Shown: piece by piece, positions 24,159-33,023 of the stretch
How the letters are laid out: each line of letters begins with the position of its first letter
Numbering within the stretch: the stretch's first letter is position 1
Notes under the pieces: generated by a model
Database searches by the model: none
The model's input: the letters and a program-made list of their open reading frames with translations, nothing else
What the model was told of the DNA's origin: nothing
Source: Patescibacteria group bacterium
Lineage (GTDB): Bacteria > Patescibacteriota > Minisyncoccia > UBA6257 > Colwellbacteraceae
NCBI GenBank assembly: GCA_023380305.1
Contig: JAMCQZ010000008.1
Coordinates: forward strand, 69,588 to 122,658
Length of the DNA: 53,071 nt
Direction of reading: 5' to 3'
Made by a program: the position numbers and the translations under genes

Positions 24159-27100
24159 TTATGGCGCGAAATAGTATTTGTGGCCGTCATTCGCGAGCAG
24201 CACACCATTACCGTACAGATCGAATTCATAAAAACCGATAGTGAAAAAATCCGAGGCGGTCAAAGTCTCCATCGTTTTGTCGCTATTCAAGATTCCGCTC
24301 GTTTCCAAAATAATCCGGCCAGATCCCACTCCTGGGACGGGGACAAGCGCACCGGACCGTGGAAGATTGGTCCAGGACAAGCAACGATTGGGTCCGGTCG
24401 TGTTGCTTCCGAAGCTGTCTTCTACGGCTTCTGCTGTTTCAGCTAAAATCAAAATAGGAAAGTCACGGTAAATATTTGCTGGATTTGCCGGGTCATAATC
24501 AATACATGAAAAGTGTTTTGTCTGAATCTGAGCGTAGTCTCCCCCAGAATATCCGCCGCTATAGCTTTCTGGCGGCAGACGATTGAAATAAAAAATCATC
24601 GCCTTGAATCCAGGACCTCCGGTAATAAACGGATAGTTTTGATAATCAAAGTTCAAAATTTTCTGTCCTAGTCCGACATCATTCTTCCAGGATAGATTCG
24701 AAAGCCCGAAAGGAACAGGCACATCCGGCGCGATATAATCCTTTTGAAGTATTTCGGAAGTAATTCCAAAATCGTCAATCGCCTTAATGCGCAAAGAGTA
24801 AGGCGAACTTGGCGAAATATTTTTTCTGTTAACCAACGCGCCCGTCTCCCAAGCTGATCCTCCATCATAGCTGACTTCATAACGCAGTAAAGCATCCAGG
24901 GAGTCGGGATCGGTTGCCGCCGGAGCAGACCAGGTTAGTTCAGATTTGATCGCATCAAAAGAGGTATTTATTTCTCCCGACATTGAGGGTGCCCGATGGC
25001 TCGGAACATCACCGAAAGAATAATGCCCACTGTCGACTGCCAAAAGTTTAAAAATATCTTTGGTCATGTCTCCGGCCGGATAAAACCTATAAAGTCCGTA
25101 GAAAGCGACTGTGATGAAATCTTCCGATGAAAAACTTGCTTCTCCCGACGGCTTTATGACAGAAAAAGATAGATGATTGTCTCCTTCAGAAAGATAAGTG
25201 TTGAAGACCATGGCGCTGTTCGGTATGCCTCCGATAAAAATATTGCATCCCTCGGCCGCGTCGGCCAACACGATTGACGAACGTTCGCTATTCGATACTC
25301 CGCCGCAAATGTCATATCTAGTTTTTAAAATATCTGCTGAATATTCGCCCGATGGAAATTCGCCATCTAAAAACAAGCTCTTCGGCGCATCTCGATTCAG
25401 ATATAGAACCATGATTTTATAATTCGGGGCGGCAGGTTCACCGTACGCTAACGCCAAATTGGCATCTCGTGGCATAAAAGGATAGATATCATAAGAAAAC
25501 TCGAATATCGGTTCGTCTACCTCGTCCCCTTGAATCCCGCGGTGAACAGCCCGGTAAAAACTCGCATTCTTGATATAACTGGGGATATTAATCGATTTAA
25601 AATCGGAGTATTCCGAAGCTAAACCGTCCCGGTCAACCGCTTTTACCTGATACCGATAATCCCGGCCAATCTCATCTATTCGTTTTGAAAAAGTTCCAGA
25701 CATCAATAAGCCGCTATTCGTGGTTTCATCGTTTATGACATCTAAAATGCGGTAATTAACGGCGTCGTTAATTGGTAGGGTAAAATCCACGGAGGCTTTA
25801 TCGAAGTTATAATTTATTTGCCAGTCCGCCGCGGTTAAAGCAGCCGGCGCCTCCCGAGGTTCTAATAGGCTGCTAACGTTCTGCGGTCGCGGCGTCATCC
25901 GTTCGGAAAAGCCCGTAGCCGTATTGGAAGTGCCGCAACCATTCCCTAAGAATTCTCCCTCATCCGAGAAAGCGTCCAAACAAAATCCGTTATTCCAGGC
26001 TTTTCTTTCCAAAGATTTACCTTCCACGATACCCTCATACGCAACCTCATCCACTACACCCCCAATCGCATGGTCGGCATTATAAAGCAAAACAGCATTA
26101 TCCGAATAAGCCAAGCTATTATCCGTTGAATAACGGATATTCGGCTGTAAAGAACCCGCATAATTGGCATGGGTTATCAAAAAAAATCCTTTTGCCGGAA
26201 TCGTGCCGATAAAGGCATCGCTGTCTAAAAGGTTGGTCTCGTTTCCCGAAGAAACCACCTTTTTTCTTAGCTCCCAGCCATCAAGAACTACCGGTTGATC
26301 GGTCGGGTTATATAATTCGACGAACTCGTCTTCCGCCGCCCCACTCTTCCCGACCATTATTTCGCTGATTACCACGTGTCCGGCTTTTGGCGCGACGATT
26401 TCCTCGTTCTGGTTACCTCCCGCTCCAGGCGCGCTATTTTCCGCTTTAGGTGTTCCATTAACGCCGTTCGCGCCGGCCCCGTTATAGGTATGCCAAGACT
26501 CCGCGTTTGTCCTTTCGGCTGTCCGGTATTCCGGCCCGGTAGACCCGCCGATGTTCTGCCAATTGGCGCCGACATCTATCACTTGGTCCACCAGCCCGCA
26601 GTTTTGATTAAATAGCCTTAAAGTTTCATCGGAGTTATTAAGCGCTCCGGAGTATAATTTGTCGGCTAAAATCCCCGAGATAAAATTCTGACTACCTCTT
26701 TCTAGAAGATAAAAACCTCCAGCCGGGAGATTATCCGTATCAGAAAAAATAATTTTGATATCGTTCGTCTTATCTAAAAGCTGCCAACCAGCCAAAGAAA
26801 TCGCTATTTGGGAAACATTTTTGAGCTCGATCCACTCGGAAGAGGAGGACGCGCTATCCCCGGCCCAAGCGACTTCGTTGATTAATATTTGGCGCGTCGG
26901 AATATCATCGATTGCTTGGCCGCACCAAGCAATCTGATTTGGAGCAACCGATGATGAACCTCCACCACCGCCGGATTTAGTTGACTCGCCGATAGAGTTC
27001 TCTTGTTTTGGCGTTCCTTCAACAAAAGAAGACGTGTGCCACCCGAATCCAGAAACGTCCCTTTCCATAGTCTTTCTCGAGGTAGCGGCTCCAGCTGGCC

Positions 27101-29063
27101 AGCCATCGCTAGCCGCGATAACATCTATCACGGCGCAGGAGGCATTGAATAATTTCAGACTTTCCCCGCTATTGGAGAGCGCTCCGGAGTAAATCAGGTC
27201 CGCTGTCACCCCAGGAACGCTCGCGTCATCGGTGCGCTCCAAAAGGTAAAAACCTCCGGGAGAGATCTCAGCTGTTGCCGGAAAAACAATCTTAATACTG
27301 GCGTCTTTAGCCACTATCTGCCAGCCAGCCAGACTGATTTTCTCAGCGCTGATGTTTTTAAGCTCGATCCACTCGCTGTTGGCGCTCGTGGTCGAACCCA
27401 TCCAGGCGATCTCATTGATAATAACTTTTTGGCCGGCGCTGGTAGCCGCATTGAAATCGCAGAATAACGTCTCGGCCGGTTTACTGGTTTTAAGCGACTC
27501 TTTTGAATCTTCTCCTTCCTCTTTGATAATCTTCTCTCTTTGAGGGTCTAAAGATTCCCGTAATTCGAATTTAACTCTATCGGTGATAATTCCCGAAACA
27601 GAATCTTTAACAGAAATGTAATAAACGCCGAGCGGATCATAGGCGGAGGCAGAATATTGATAGTTTAATCCGCCCTGACTATCGGTTATAGCTGAAGCAT
27701 TGATTTTGATCTTATCCGGCCGCTCGATCAAAATATCAACTGGATTATTCTTAACAAAACGCACTCCGATCAAGTGGAGGCTATCCCCTCGCGCGATTTG
27801 CGATTTGTCCAAAGAAATAACCGGCTTTAACAAAGACGCTGGAGGAGTCTGTTCTTTTGGTTGCTTCGGCGCCTCTGATTGCGTAGTAAACTCGTCGATG
27901 GTTTCGAGCTTCGAGGAGCCGCCAAACATCTCAGAAAAGGCGTCCTGGCTGGCAGTAAGAATATTAGCAAGCCAATTGGTCGCGTTGTTTATAAGTTGAC
28001 CGAAAAATGACGTCTTTTTCTCGATAGGGACGGGATTTAATTTATGGGCTTCTTTGGCGGCTTGAGCTTCCTTAAAGAAGAGATCAATCAAGCTCGCGCT
28101 GTATTGAACCGCTTGGGGAGAAAGGCGGGACCAATAGTCCTTTTTAATTAAGTCATTATTTATAGAAGCATCCATCGCATTCATTGTTAAAACATTACCG
28201 GAAAGAGATTTCTTAAACATTAAATAATAAGTTCCTCCATCATCTCGTGCTATACCATACAAGAATCCTCCGCGCGGCTGGAAATAATCTGGTTGTGGTG
28301 TTTTATATCCGCTTTGAATGCCAATAGTGTCTTTGCTGTAAAAGTTATTATTGGAATAGGTAGCTAAGTTATTGAAGGCTATCGAAAGGCTATCTATATT
28401 CAATAAATCCCTGGTTATTAAGCCGGAGCCCAACATCGGATCCGGCTTTCCTAAAACAAACTTATCAGAATAAAGCTCATATGGGCTATCGGCCATATGG
28501 GCGTCGTTTCTCGTATGGTCAGGCACAGACATGTCTTCCATCAAGTGCAAGACATGCCCCAAAGCGAACATTGCTTCCTCGTTTTGGTCGATGGCGTACA
28601 AACCGACGGCTCTTGACCAGGTAAAGTCGGTTTCACTCGAAATAGCGGTGATTTTTTTCTGCTCCACGGCCGTCAGAATCGAAGCAATGGTCGCCGGCAC
28701 TTTATAAACAGCGCTGTTCTGGTTAGCGCTGTCATCAGCCCAATCTTTGGCAGTCTCCCAAGACCCGATAGGCAATAGGGGCGTGATGGCCGCGTCGGTC
28801 GTGATTCCGCGATTGTTCACCGGATCATAAAAATGGTTCATAAAACGAGGGACATCATCTTCCCGCCTTGAACCATCGATCAAAAACGCTTCCAAGTCCG
28901 GAGATATTTTGGATTTCGCGGTTTTTTGATTGAAGAAGTCAACAGCTTCGTCAGTAAGATAAGCATGCGTTTCCGGACCATAAGCCAAAACCGGCTTAGA
29001 AACAATAAAAAATAATCCCAATAAAATTGGGATTAGATATTTCACATGCTTTCTATTTTCCAT
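24159..29063 (-). CDS. Giant secreted phospholipase C-like protein with lamin-tail and Ig/Fn3 domains
   Basis: 1634 residues. Signal peptide at 1-27, then (about 28-340) a zinc phospholipase C/S1-P1 nuclease-like domain: GPETHAYLTDEAVDFF, the pattern SRREDDVPRFMNHFYDP, and ALGHVLHLMEDMSVPDHTRND, which supplies the His/Asp metal ligands. Next an Ig-like region (about 420-520), three lamin-tail domains (start signatures VIINEIAWMG, ILINEVAWAG and VVISEIMVGK), Fn3-like parts, and two copies of a C-terminal domain (YPFMPRDAN..., YPFITGGPG..., each about 170 residues). Codons are AT-richer than in the neighbours. The substrate is unknown; a surface-anchored lipase or nuclease is inferred. Confidence 0.85.
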   Translation of the reverse strand: MENRKHVKYLIPILLGLFFIVSKPVLAYGPETHAYLTDEAVDFFNQKTAKSKISPDLEAFLIDGSRREDDVPRFMNHFYDPVNNRGITTDAAITPLLPIGSWETAKDWADDSANQNSAVYKVPATIASILTAVEQKKITAISSETDFTWSRAVGLYAIDQNEEAMFALGHVLHLMEDMSVPDHTRNDAHMADSPYELYSDKFVLGKPDPMLGSGLITRDLLNIDSLSIAFNNLATYSNNNFYSKDTIGIQSGYKTPQPDYFQPRGGFLYGIARDDGGTYYLMFKKSLSGNVLTMNAMDASINNDLIKKDYWSRLSPQAVQYSASLIDLFFKEAQAAKEAHKLNPVPIEKKTSFFGQLINNATNWLANILTASQDAFSEMFGGSSKLETIDEFTTQSEAPKQPKEQTPPASLLKPVISLDKSQIARGDSLHLIGVRFVKNNPVDILIERPDKIKINASAITDSQGGLNYQYSASAYDPLGVYYISVKDSVSGIITDRVKFELRESLDPQREKIIKEEGEDSKESLKTSKPAETLFCDFNAATSAGQKVIINEIAWMGSTTSANSEWIELKNISAEKISLAGWQIVAKDASIKIVFPATAEISPGGFYLLERTDDASVPGVTADLIYSGALSNSGESLKLFNASCAVIDVIAASDGWPAGAATSRKTMERDVSGFGWHTSSFVEGTPKQENSIGESTKSGGGGGSSSVAPNQIAWCGQAIDDIPTRQILINEVAWAGDSASSSSEWIELKNVSQIAISLAGWQLLDKTNDIKIIFSDTDNLPAGGFYLLERGSQNFISGILADKLYSGALNNSDETLRLFNQNCGLVDQVIDVGANWQNIGGSTGPEYRTAERTNAESWHTYNGAGANGVNGTPKAENSAPGAGGNQNEEIVAPKAGHVVISEIMVGKSGAAEDEFVELYNPTDQPVVLDGWELRKKVVSSGNETNLLDSDAFIGTIPAKGFFLITHANYAGSLQPNIRYSTDNSLAYSDNAVLLYNADHAIGGVVDEVAYEGIVEGKSLERKAWNNGFCLDAFSDEGEFLGNGCGTSNTATGFSERMTPRPQNVSSLLEPREAPAALTAADWQINYNFDKASVDFTLPINDAVNYRILDVINDETTNSGLLMSGTFSKRIDEIGRDYRYQVKAVDRDGLASEYSDFKSINIPSYIKNASFYRAVHRGIQGDEVDEPIFEFSYDIYPFMPRDANLALAYGEPAAPNYKIMVLYLNRDAPKSLFLDGEFPSGEYSADILKTRYDICGGVSNSERSSIVLADAAEGCNIFIGGIPNSAMVFNTYLSEGDNHLSFSVIKPSGEASFSSEDFITVAFYGLYRFYPAGDMTKDIFKLLAVDSGHYSFGDVPSHRAPSMSGEINTSFDAIKSELTWSAPAATDPDSLDALLRYEVSYDGGSAWETGALVNRKNISPSSPYSLRIKAIDDFGITSEILQKDYIAPDVPVPFGLSNLSWKNDVGLGQKILNFDYQNYPFITGGPGFKAMIFYFNRLPPESYSGGYSGGDYAQIQTKHFSCIDYDPANPANIYRDFPILILAETAEAVEDSFGSNTTGPNRCLSWTNLPRSGALVPVPGVGSGRIILETSGILNSDKTMETLTASDFFTIGFYEFDLYGNGVLLANDGHKYYFAP

Positions 29064-29671
29064 AGTTGAGAATATTGATTCTTATTTAAGAACATCGAAT
29101 ATTGTGCCATTCCCTGATTATTTGGCACGATAAAGATATAACTATTATCTGTATTCATTTCGAAAGAAGGCTTTAATGACTCTGCAATACTAATAATTTC
29201 AGAAAGAGATCCGTTTTCTTTCCGTGTTTTTAAAATACTCAATATCTCCGGATTCCTACTTCCATCTTCACGCAAAACAAAATATTTGCTCGCCAATTCC
29301 ACATCTCCTTTTTTTAAAGCATCCACAAACATATCCAGCGTCTCCTGCGGGGTTTGACCGCCATAAGTGTCGTTTTTCATAGCGGTTTCGTATTGATTTA
29401 TATATTTAAGATAGGCGCCATAAGCTTTCTGCGCTTCCCTGTTTGATTTGGCTTGCGGGCTCAAATAATTGTTCCAAGCAAGGTAGCTTAATTGTGCCAA
29501 AGCAACTATTCCGACAATGGCCACGAAAAATTTCCAACGGCGGACTTTGCGCTTCTTTTTTGGTAAAGCCACGGTGGTTTCCGTGTAGTTTATTTGCTTC
29601 TCAGTCGGAGCCGCGTATTCCTCGATTTCGTTTTCCGCTTTTTCGCCGTCTATTTTGAATTGTTCGTCCAT
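29042..29671 (-). CDS. Single-pass membrane protein, partner of the giant secreted protein
   Basis: 209 residues from MDEQFKIDGEKAENEIEEY: an acidic then basic cytoplasmic head, one helix (WKFFVAIVGIVALAQLSYLAW), and an extracytoplasmic part with QTPQETLDMFVDALKKGDVELASKYFVLRED, a helical pattern seen in DUF4878-like or SnoaL-like extracytoplasmic domains. I cannot name the family. It overlaps the giant gene by 22 bases, so the two are translationally linked. A reading frame to 29755 would run through a terminator hairpin and lacks support. Confidence 0.75.
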   Translation of the reverse strand: MDEQFKIDGEKAENEIEEYAAPTEKQINYTETTVALPKKKRKVRRWKFFVAIVGIVALAQLSYLAWNNYLSPQAKSNREAQKAYGAYLKYINQYETAMKNDTYGGQTPQETLDMFVDALKKGDVELASKYFVLREDGSRNPEILSILKTRKENGSLSEIISIAESLKPSFEMNTDNSYIFIVPNNQGMAQYSMFLNKNQYSQLWKIESM

Positions 29672-29686
29672 GTTTTTTGTTTTCGT

Positions 29687-29715
29687 AAATAAAAATGAGG
29701 GGCTACCACCCCTCA
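29687..29715 (-). terminator. Terminator in front of the giant-protein operon
   Basis: On minus, stem TGAGGGG/CCCCTCA (reverse of 29709-29715 and 29696-29702) followed by TTTTTATTT. It can end trxB transcription. Because a -10 box lies upstream of it (29730), it may also act as an attenuator for the next gene, whose ATG is 25 bases away. Confidence 0.8.
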
Positions 29716-29729
29716 CCAGGCTTAATTTC

Positions 29730-29738
29730 AGTATAACA
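29730..29738 (-). promoter_or_regulatory. Extended -10 promoter upstream of the attenuator-like hairpin
   Basis: On minus TGTTATACT; RNA would start near 29723, just before the hairpin 29696-29715. No good -35. Confidence 0.4.
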
Positions 29739-29775
29739 AAGCGGCTGATCCCCAAAAGTGGATAACCGTTTTTTG

Positions 29776-30696
29776 CTATTTCAGACTATTTAGATAGCTA
29801 TTGATATTCAACACCGCTTTGACGGCGTCGCCGACAGCGATATTGTTCTGCTTGTAGAGGCCGTCTGAAACGTCTCCGGCGGCCCAGATGCCCCGACTCG
29901 ATGTGGCGCCGGTCTGGTGATTGATAATAATGAATTTCCCCTCGTTCATATCAACCAGGCCCTCGAAAAGTTCGGAGTTGGGTAAAAGCCCGATTTCCAC
30001 GAAAATGCCCGAAACCAAAAGCTCTTTCGAGGTATCGGAAACCTTGTCGTGATATTTGATTCCGGTAACAAAATCACCTCCCTTAACCTCCTCGACTTCG
30101 GCGTTCCAGATTATCTCCGCCTTGGGAGAAGCCTTGATCTTCTCCTGGGTTACTATATCTCCCTTCAAAACATCGGAACGGACCAGAAGATAGACTTTGG
30201 AGGCATAATTCAAAAGATCGACGACCGCCTCGAGGCCGGCATTTCCGCCGCCAACCACGGCCACCTCCTTACCTTCGAAAAGCGGAGCGTCGCAAGTGGA
30301 ACAATAGGCGACGCCCTTTCCCTCGTAAATCGCTCCGCCGGGAACATCGAGTTTGCGACGACGACTCCCGGTGGCGACTAAAATGGTTTTCGTTCCGAAA
30401 ACTTTTCCGGATTGCGTTTCCACCTCGAAGAAATCCCCCTTCTTCCGGATAAAAACCGCCGGATCGTCGATCAAAATCTCGGTATTCTTTTCCGAACGCA
30501 GATGATCCTCGATCGATTGCATAAGGTCGTATCCCGAAATCGATTTCAGGCCGATCCAGTTTTGAATATTTGCCGAAAGCACAGGCTGGCCGCCCAACTC
30601 CTTTGAAATCAAAAGGGCGCTCAGCTTCTTCCTTCCGGCATAGATGCCGGCGGCCATACCGGCCGGCCCTCCACCGATAATAATGAGATCGTACAT
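29776..30696 (-). CDS. trxB: Thioredoxin reductase
   Basis: 306 residues. FAD-binding IIGGGPAGMAAGIYAG at the N-terminus, redox pair in VAYCSTCDAPLFEGKEV, NADPH-binding VVGGGNAGLEAVVDLL, and C-terminal FAD segment GIWAAGDVSDGLYKQNNIAVGDAVKA. The active site reads CSTC rather than CATC. It would recycle thioredoxin or the glutaredoxin-like protein encoded 5 bases upstream. The thioredoxin-like protein at 45814 is another possible partner. Ends at a strong terminator. Confidence 0.95.
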   Translation of the reverse strand: MYDLIIIGGGPAGMAAGIYAGRKKLSALLISKELGGQPVLSANIQNWIGLKSISGYDLMQSIEDHLRSEKNTEILIDDPAVFIRKKGDFFEVETQSGKVFGTKTILVATGSRRRKLDVPGGAIYEGKGVAYCSTCDAPLFEGKEVAVVGGGNAGLEAVVDLLNYASKVYLLVRSDVLKGDIVTQEKIKASPKAEIIWNAEVEEVKGGDFVTGIKYHDKVSDTSKELLVSGIFVEIGLLPNSELFEGLVDMNEGKFIIINHQTGATSSRGIWAAGDVSDGLYKQNNIAVGDAVKAVLNINSYLNSLK

Positions 30697-30701
30697 AAAA
30701 C

Positions 30702-30935
30702 TTATTTTATTCCCAACTTCTCCGCCAAGTCGCGGCGGTTGAATCCAATGAAGATTTCGCCGTCGATGTCGATAACCGGAACGCCCATCTGGTGGGATTT
30801 CGCCACCATCTCTTCCGCCGCCCTTCTGTCGGCGGCGACATCCACCTCCTCAAACTTTATATTGTTTTTTGTGAAGAACTCCTTGGCCATGCGGCAATAG
30901 ATGCAGGCCGGAGTCGAATATATTTTTATTTTCAT
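30702..30935 (-). CDS. Glutaredoxin/NrdH-like protein
   Basis: 77 residues: KIYSTPACIYCRMAKEFFTKNN with the CxxC redox pair, then HQMGVPVIDIDGEIFIGFNR with the cis-proline and GFN motif. The length is that of a one-domain glutaredoxin or NrdH redoxin. With trxB directly downstream and no glutathione genes seen, electrons probably come from TrxB, as for NrdH. RNA is predicted to start on the A of the ATG (box at 30942-30950). Confidence 0.92.
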   Translation of the reverse strand: MKIKIYSTPACIYCRMAKEFFTKNNIKFEEVDVAADRRAAEEMVAKSHQMGVPVIDIDGEIFIGFNRRDLAEKLGIK

Positions 30936-30941
30936 CGTGAT

Positions 30942-30950
30942 ATATTAACA
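30942..30950 (-). promoter_or_regulatory. Extended -10 of the glutaredoxin gene (leaderless)
   Basis: On minus TGTTAATAT; hexamer matches consensus at 4 of 6. Seven bases after it is 30935, the A of the start codon. Moderate support only. Confidence 0.35.
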
Positions 30951-30954
30951 AACG

Positions 30955-31116
30955 TTATTTCTTTTTACCACGGCAACCGCAAAAGCTCCAGCAGGCGGTA
31001 AGAATGAGCGCCGTCCCGAGCAAGATGTTGCTGTAAAAAACGGTTGTCCCGACGTTGCCGGTAAAGAAGGGCGAGACCACGGCCCAGGTTCCAAAAAATA
31101 TCAAAGCGGCGTTCAT
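30955..31116 (-). CDS. SPW-motif small membrane protein
   Basis: 53 residues, MNAALIFFGTWAVVSPFFTG then a second hydrophobic stretch (YSNILLGTALILTACWSFCG) and a KKK tail. Two membrane helices. The fragment GTWAVVSPFF matches the one-repeat form of the SPW family (W-x3-SPW), whose role is unknown. TATAAT at 31125-31130 (reverse) gives a leader of about 2 nt. It lies 19 bases from the glutaredoxin gene. Confidence 0.65.
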   Translation of the reverse strand: MNAALIFFGTWAVVSPFFTGNVGTTVFYSNILLGTALILTACWSFCGCRGKKK

Positions 31117-31124
31117 ACGCCTTC

Positions 31125-31130
31125 ATTATA
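31125..31130 (-). promoter_or_regulatory. -10 box of the SPW protein gene
   Basis: On minus, TATAAT, with RNA start near 31118, two bases before the ATG. TTTTGC lies 17 bases upstream as a weak -35. Confidence 0.5.
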
Positions 31131-31149
31131 CACGCGCTTTGCAGGACGC

Positions 31150-31177
31150 AAAAATCCCGCGTTTCCACGGGATTTTT
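31150..31177. terminator. Bidirectional terminator after the zinc-ribbon gene
   Basis: Arms AAAAATCCCG/CGGGATTTTT (31150-31159, 31168-31177) with A and T tracts on both sides. Confidence 0.85.
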
Positions 31178-31205
31178 GAGAGCTCTCCCCTTTCCGAGGA
31201 ATCGC

Positions 31206-31397
31206 TTAGCGGCGGCCTCCGCCGAAAGAGTTTCTCCTCTCGCGATGGCAATCGCGGCAAAGAAGAGAACCCGTTCTGGACGGATCCGGCTCAAAAGGAA
31301 GCTCGGTGATCGGCGCGCCGCACTTGGCGCACTTCCAATCGCCCTTGAACATCTGCCTCGGCTCCCTGTTGAAACCGCTGTTATCGTTATAAGCCAT
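31206..31397 (-). CDS. Small zinc-ribbon protein (CxxC...CxxC)
   Basis: 63 residues: KCAKCGAPITELPFEPDPSR then LLCRDCHRERR, with two CxxC knuckles 20 or so residues apart, and a Gly/Arg tail. This arrangement is a well-known small family in Parcubacteria genomes. It probably binds zinc; nucleic-acid or protein binding is plausible from the basic ends but not shown. Between two terminator-bounded units; no Shine-Dalgarno sequence. Confidence 0.85.
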   Translation of the reverse strand: MAYNDNSGFNREPRQMFKGDWKCAKCGAPITELPFEPDPSRTGSLLCRDCHRERRNSFGGGRR

Positions 31398-31547
31398 TTG
31401 GGTTTTAACTTGTGACCTTTTAAAATTAGTCGAAACACAATGGCTTAACGTTCTTTTAAAACTGCCTGATGTTGTCTCAAAACTAACTGATTAAGCATCG
31501 TTAATTTTGGACTTTTTGTCAAATTAAAGGCAAAATAAAAAGGCTTT

Positions 31548-32966
31548 ATGAACAAAACTATCGCCCGAAACTCCCTGTTGATGCTCCTCGGCCAGACGCT
31601 CGGCCGCCTGCTCCGGGCCGGAATTATTATCTACGCCGCCCGCGTTCTTGGCGCCGGCAACTGGGGAGCGCTCGAAAACGCTTTGAGTATCTCCGCCTTT
31701 TTTGTTATTTTCGCCGACCTCGGCATCAATTCCCTGCTTATCCGCGAATCGAACAAAAAACCCGAGGAACAGAAAACCTATCTCGCCACCTCGCTTCTCA
31801 TCAAAATCACCCTGGTGGCCGTCCTCGCCCTCCTCATGAACCTTTTTGCCGGAAAGCTCAGCCACCTTCCCGGAGCCGTCGCCCTGATGCCGATCGTCGC
31901 CCTTGTCTTCATTTTCGATTCCCTGCGGGACCTGGGAACCGCTTTGAGCCGCGCCATCGAAAAAATGGAAATCGAGGCGGCGGCGAACGTCATCACCAAT
32001 CTTTTCATCGTTGTCCTGGGATTTGTCGCTCTGCGGCATTTCGGCACCAACCAAAGCTTCGCCATCGCCTACGCGATCGGCGCTGGACTCGGAGCCGTGG
32101 CCGTTTTCATCCCTCTCCGGGGATATTTCCAAAAAATCTGGAAGCACGTCGACAAAAGGCTGATAAAATCCATTATTTTTTCGGCTTGGCCGTTCGGATT
32201 GGTGAGCTTGCTCGGCATCGTCATGATCAACACCGACGTCATGATCCTCGGCCTCATGTCCACCGCCGAACAAGTCGGATTTTATTCAGCCGCCCAAAAG
32301 CCCATTCAATTTATTTATATCATTCCGAGCCTTCTTTCAGCCGCTTTTTTGCCGAGCCTTTCAAGACTCGCCGGAAAAGAAGAAAAGATCAGCCATTTCC
32401 GCGACCGGATCGAGCAAGGCGTCAAAGCCACCCTTTTTGTCGCTATTCCGGCGACGATCGGCGGAGCCATACTCGCGAAACCAATCATGCTTCTTTTATA
32501 CGGCCCGGCTTATCTCTCAGGCACGACAAGTTTTTTCATACTCTGCCTGACCTTCATTGCTGTTTTCCCATCGGCCCTCATTGTAAACGCCGCTTTCGCC
32601 GCCGGCAGCCAGAAAGAATTCGTCATTTACTCATTCCTCGGAATCTTCGGCAATATCGTCCTTGATATCCTTCTTATTCCAGCTTTCGGCATCGCCGGAG
32701 CGGCCCTTGCCACGCTTCTAAATCAAGTTTTCGTAAACGCCTATGTCTGGCGGAAGATGAAACAGATGACACGCTTTACTATCCTGCCGCATCTTCAAAA
32801 GATCATCCCAGCGGGATTGCTTATGGGGATCACCTGCTATGCTGGCCTTCAATCGGGCCTGCCGGTTTTGATCAACATCGCTTTTTCCGGAGGCGTTTAT
32901 TTAGGGATACTCTGGCTATTCAAAGAAAATCTTTTCAAGAAATTCACCGAACTGGAATTGGAATAA
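31548..32966 (+). CDS. Oligosaccharide/lipid flippase (MATE-like, Wzx/MurJ superfamily)
   Basis: 472 residues, about 14 predicted helices. N-terminal IARNSLLMLLGQTLGRLLRAGIIIYAARVLGAGNWG is the start of the polysaccharide-transporter family, the middle has WPFGLVSLLGIVMINTDVMILGLM and AEQVGFYSAAQK, and the end has repeated hydrophobic pairs. It moves lipid-linked glycans across the membrane. Alone on plus, so the substrate is unknown. A glycosyltransferase (44531) is elsewhere in the window. Ends at a bidirectional terminator shared with the next gene. Confidence 0.92.
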   Translation: MNKTIARNSLLMLLGQTLGRLLRAGIIIYAARVLGAGNWGALENALSISAFFVIFADLGINSLLIRESNKKPEEQKTYLATSLLIKITLVAVLALLMNLFAGKLSHLPGAVALMPIVALVFIFDSLRDLGTALSRAIEKMEIEAAANVITNLFIVVLGFVALRHFGTNQSFAIAYAIGAGLGAVAVFIPLRGYFQKIWKHVDKRLIKSIIFSAWPFGLVSLLGIVMINTDVMILGLMSTAEQVGFYSAAQKPIQFIYIIPSLLSAAFLPSLSRLAGKEEKISHFRDRIEQGVKATLFVAIPATIGGAILAKPIMLLLYGPAYLSGTTSFFILCLTFIAVFPSALIVNAAFAAGSQKEFVIYSFLGIFGNIVLDILLIPAFGIAGAALATLLNQVFVNAYVWRKMKQMTRFTILPHLQKIIPAGLLMGITCYAGLQSGLPVLINIAFSGGVYLGILWLFKENLFKKFTELELE

Positions 32967-32976
32967 GAGACATCAA

Positions 32977-33011
32977 AAAAACCGCCCTTCGACAAGCTCA
33001 GGGCGGTTTTT
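32977..33011. terminator. Bidirectional terminator between flippase and secreted protein
   Basis: AAAAACCGCCCT/AGGGCGGTTTTT arms (32977-32988, 33000-33011) around an 11-base loop with flanking A and T runs. Confidence 0.92.
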
Positions 33012-33023
33012 GAATCCAAACGA

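Noticed and set aside
29672-29755. N-terminal extension of the membrane partner gene
   Set aside because: It runs through the trxB terminator hairpin; MDEQ at 29671 is a better start.
31768-31800. Possible frameshift in the flippase
   Set aside because: The frame is open for 472 residues with normal helices; no break.
31524-32273. Long reading frame antisense to the flippase
   Set aside because: It mirrors codon bias of the real gene on plus, has low-complexity acidic content and no signal or family pattern.
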